Assembly: GCF_024679245.1 (NCBI RefSeq)
Contig: NC_090188.1
Coordinates: forward strand, 36,789,992-36,853,991
Reading direction: 5' to 3'
Source: Pseudorasbora parva
Taxonomy: Eukaryota; Chordata; Actinopteri; Cypriniformes; Gobionidae
Length of the DNA: 64,000 nucleotides
Position numbers and translations under genes: made by a program. Shown piece after piece: positions 62,901 through 64,000 of the stretch; position 1 is the stretch's first letter, and each line of letters begins with the position of its first letter. The notes below the pieces were generated by a model. The model did no database searches and was not told the origin of the DNA. It saw nothing but the letters and a program-made list of their open reading frames with translations.

Positions 62901-63963
62901 CAATAAAGAGCAAAGGTCACCGTAAGCAGGAGCCCGAACTCGGCACAAAATGTGCTCATTAAGGCATCCAATCAGAGTGTGGCGAGCAACCGGCCATTAG
63001 TCATCGGCCATCTGACTGACTCGGCCAGGCCGGCCTCTCTCTTATTGCTCTCCCTCTCTGTGGAGGGGGAAAACCGGCACTGGTATATAAATCGTTGCTC
63101 AGTCATCTGGAACATAATGTGGTCCTTTCTGCTCTCATCCTGCTTTGCCTGCTGGCTGTGCAGCCCTCAAACTGCTGCCTTGACATCCCTTTCAATAATA
63201 AATGAAGTTGCCTTTTGCCTACAGTTTGTTTGAAACCCTCCTCCACTCCACCATTCGGCACATCCTACACCGGTTCTCATTGGCTAAACCCCACAACTAG
63301 CCAATCACTATGACTCTACAGTTTGAATTTTACAGACATGACGAAGTCAGTAAGGTTGGCTTTCATTCCCTAGAGAGGGAAATCCTACCAAGAAGAGTGT
63401 TTTTTTCAGAATATATATTTTCTCTTTGAAAAATCTTGGACTGGAACGTAACAGAACGTATAAAGCTTCATCAGTGTAAAATCTGTTTTGTTAGCCTGTC
63501 ATCACCAGCGGCTTTCTTCAGACGCCCTGTCTAGATGGGCCCAGAAGAAGGTTCATTAATGCAGTCTTATCACAACCAGCTGATGGACCTACGCCATATC
63601 ACCGGCCGAAACATCTGCTTTAACTCTCTCCTGCTCTCTCTCCATGCACAAGCTTGCCTTCAGATGGTAAGCTAGACACATCTGCACAGTCAGACAGTGA
63701 CACTTTCATCTCTGGAATACTTGACTCTGATTGGTCAATCAAGTGTTGCGCAAACTATACAACTGATCGTTACCTCATACTAGTTTCGCTTTGTACTCTC
63801 TTTCTAAATCAATATCCCATGATTAATTTCGTTGGTATGTAGCTATCTAACATGCAAAATAATTTACAGTCCTGATGCCACTGTCAAGGGTTGTTTATGA
63901 TGATGACGGGCTGACTGTGCATTAACTCTTACATGTGCATCAAAGGATGTCTCAGGACCTTAC

Positions 63964-64000
63964 CTTGTTCGCTGCTGTTGTCACCGCTGTGTGATGTGTG
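63964..64000 (-). CDS. meis1: meis1 exon 7, 3' end (partial at window edge)
   Basis: The last 37 nt of an exon read HTSHSGDNSSEQ plus the first base of a Gly codon. The donor is GAACAAG|GTAAGG. The next exon starts GC-GAT-GGG, so the split codon is GGC (Gly) and the protein runs on as EQ-GDGLDNS. This is the serine-rich acidic linker just before the homeodomain and matches the Meis family closely. The rest of the exon lies outside the window. The piece is short, but the phase match and family identity make it secure. Confidence 0.93.

Overview
The window is vertebrate nuclear DNA from a teleost fish, most probably a cyprinid or close relative. This rests on intron-rich DNA full of long dinucleotide microsatellites and on several interspersed repeats I recognise from cyprinid genomes. 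One is a roughly 400-bp element with perfect 29-bp inverted ends. Others are TTAAAGGGTTAG-ended elements, a 'TTTATATAGCGCTTTTA' element, and a Tc1-like fragment. The species cannot be fixed from sequence alone.

The only protein-coding gene I can support is the 3' half of meis1, a TALE-class homeobox transcription factor, on the minus strand. Its exons run from the right edge leftwards. A partial exon (63964-64000) is followed by the first half of the homeodomain (48721-48866), the middle (30046-30122) and the recognition-helix exon (15994-16133, or 16075-16133 in the short form). Then come the C-terminal exon (15101-15190), a cassette exon with a stop codon (14492-14585) and the alternative terminal exon (10767-11050) with its 3'UTR. 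All exon phases join correctly, giving an open reading frame across the homeodomain. The Ser-Pro-Ser-Thr-Gly stretch before the homeodomain and the C-terminus MEGQWHYM identify Meis1 rather than Meis2. I cannot tell whether it is the a or b duplicate.

Three alternative-splicing features are visible. The recognition-helix exon has a GC donor (AG|GCAAGT) for the usual short form and a GT donor 81 nt downstream that adds 27 residues in frame. The cassette exon carries the HYM stop only 35 nt before its donor. The last exon supplies the longer DIHAQ-type C-terminus when the cassette is skipped.

The introns are large (15.1, 18.6 and 13.9 kb) and hold unique, mixed-composition, homeobox-motif-rich tracts that look like conserved regulatory elements, between microsatellites and transposon remnants. 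Two perfect PBX-MEIS/PREP decamers (TGATTGACAG) lie in the 18.6-kb intron, which corresponds to human MEIS1 intron 8.

The left 9.7 kb is downstream intergenic DNA. It opens with a 42-bp G-rich minisatellite of about 36 copies (1-1552) that runs into an interspersed repeat. AT-rich DNA with long AT and ATA microsatellites follows, then a 4-kb tract unusually dense in TAGCCTA/TAGGCTA, with three candidate regulatory blocks.
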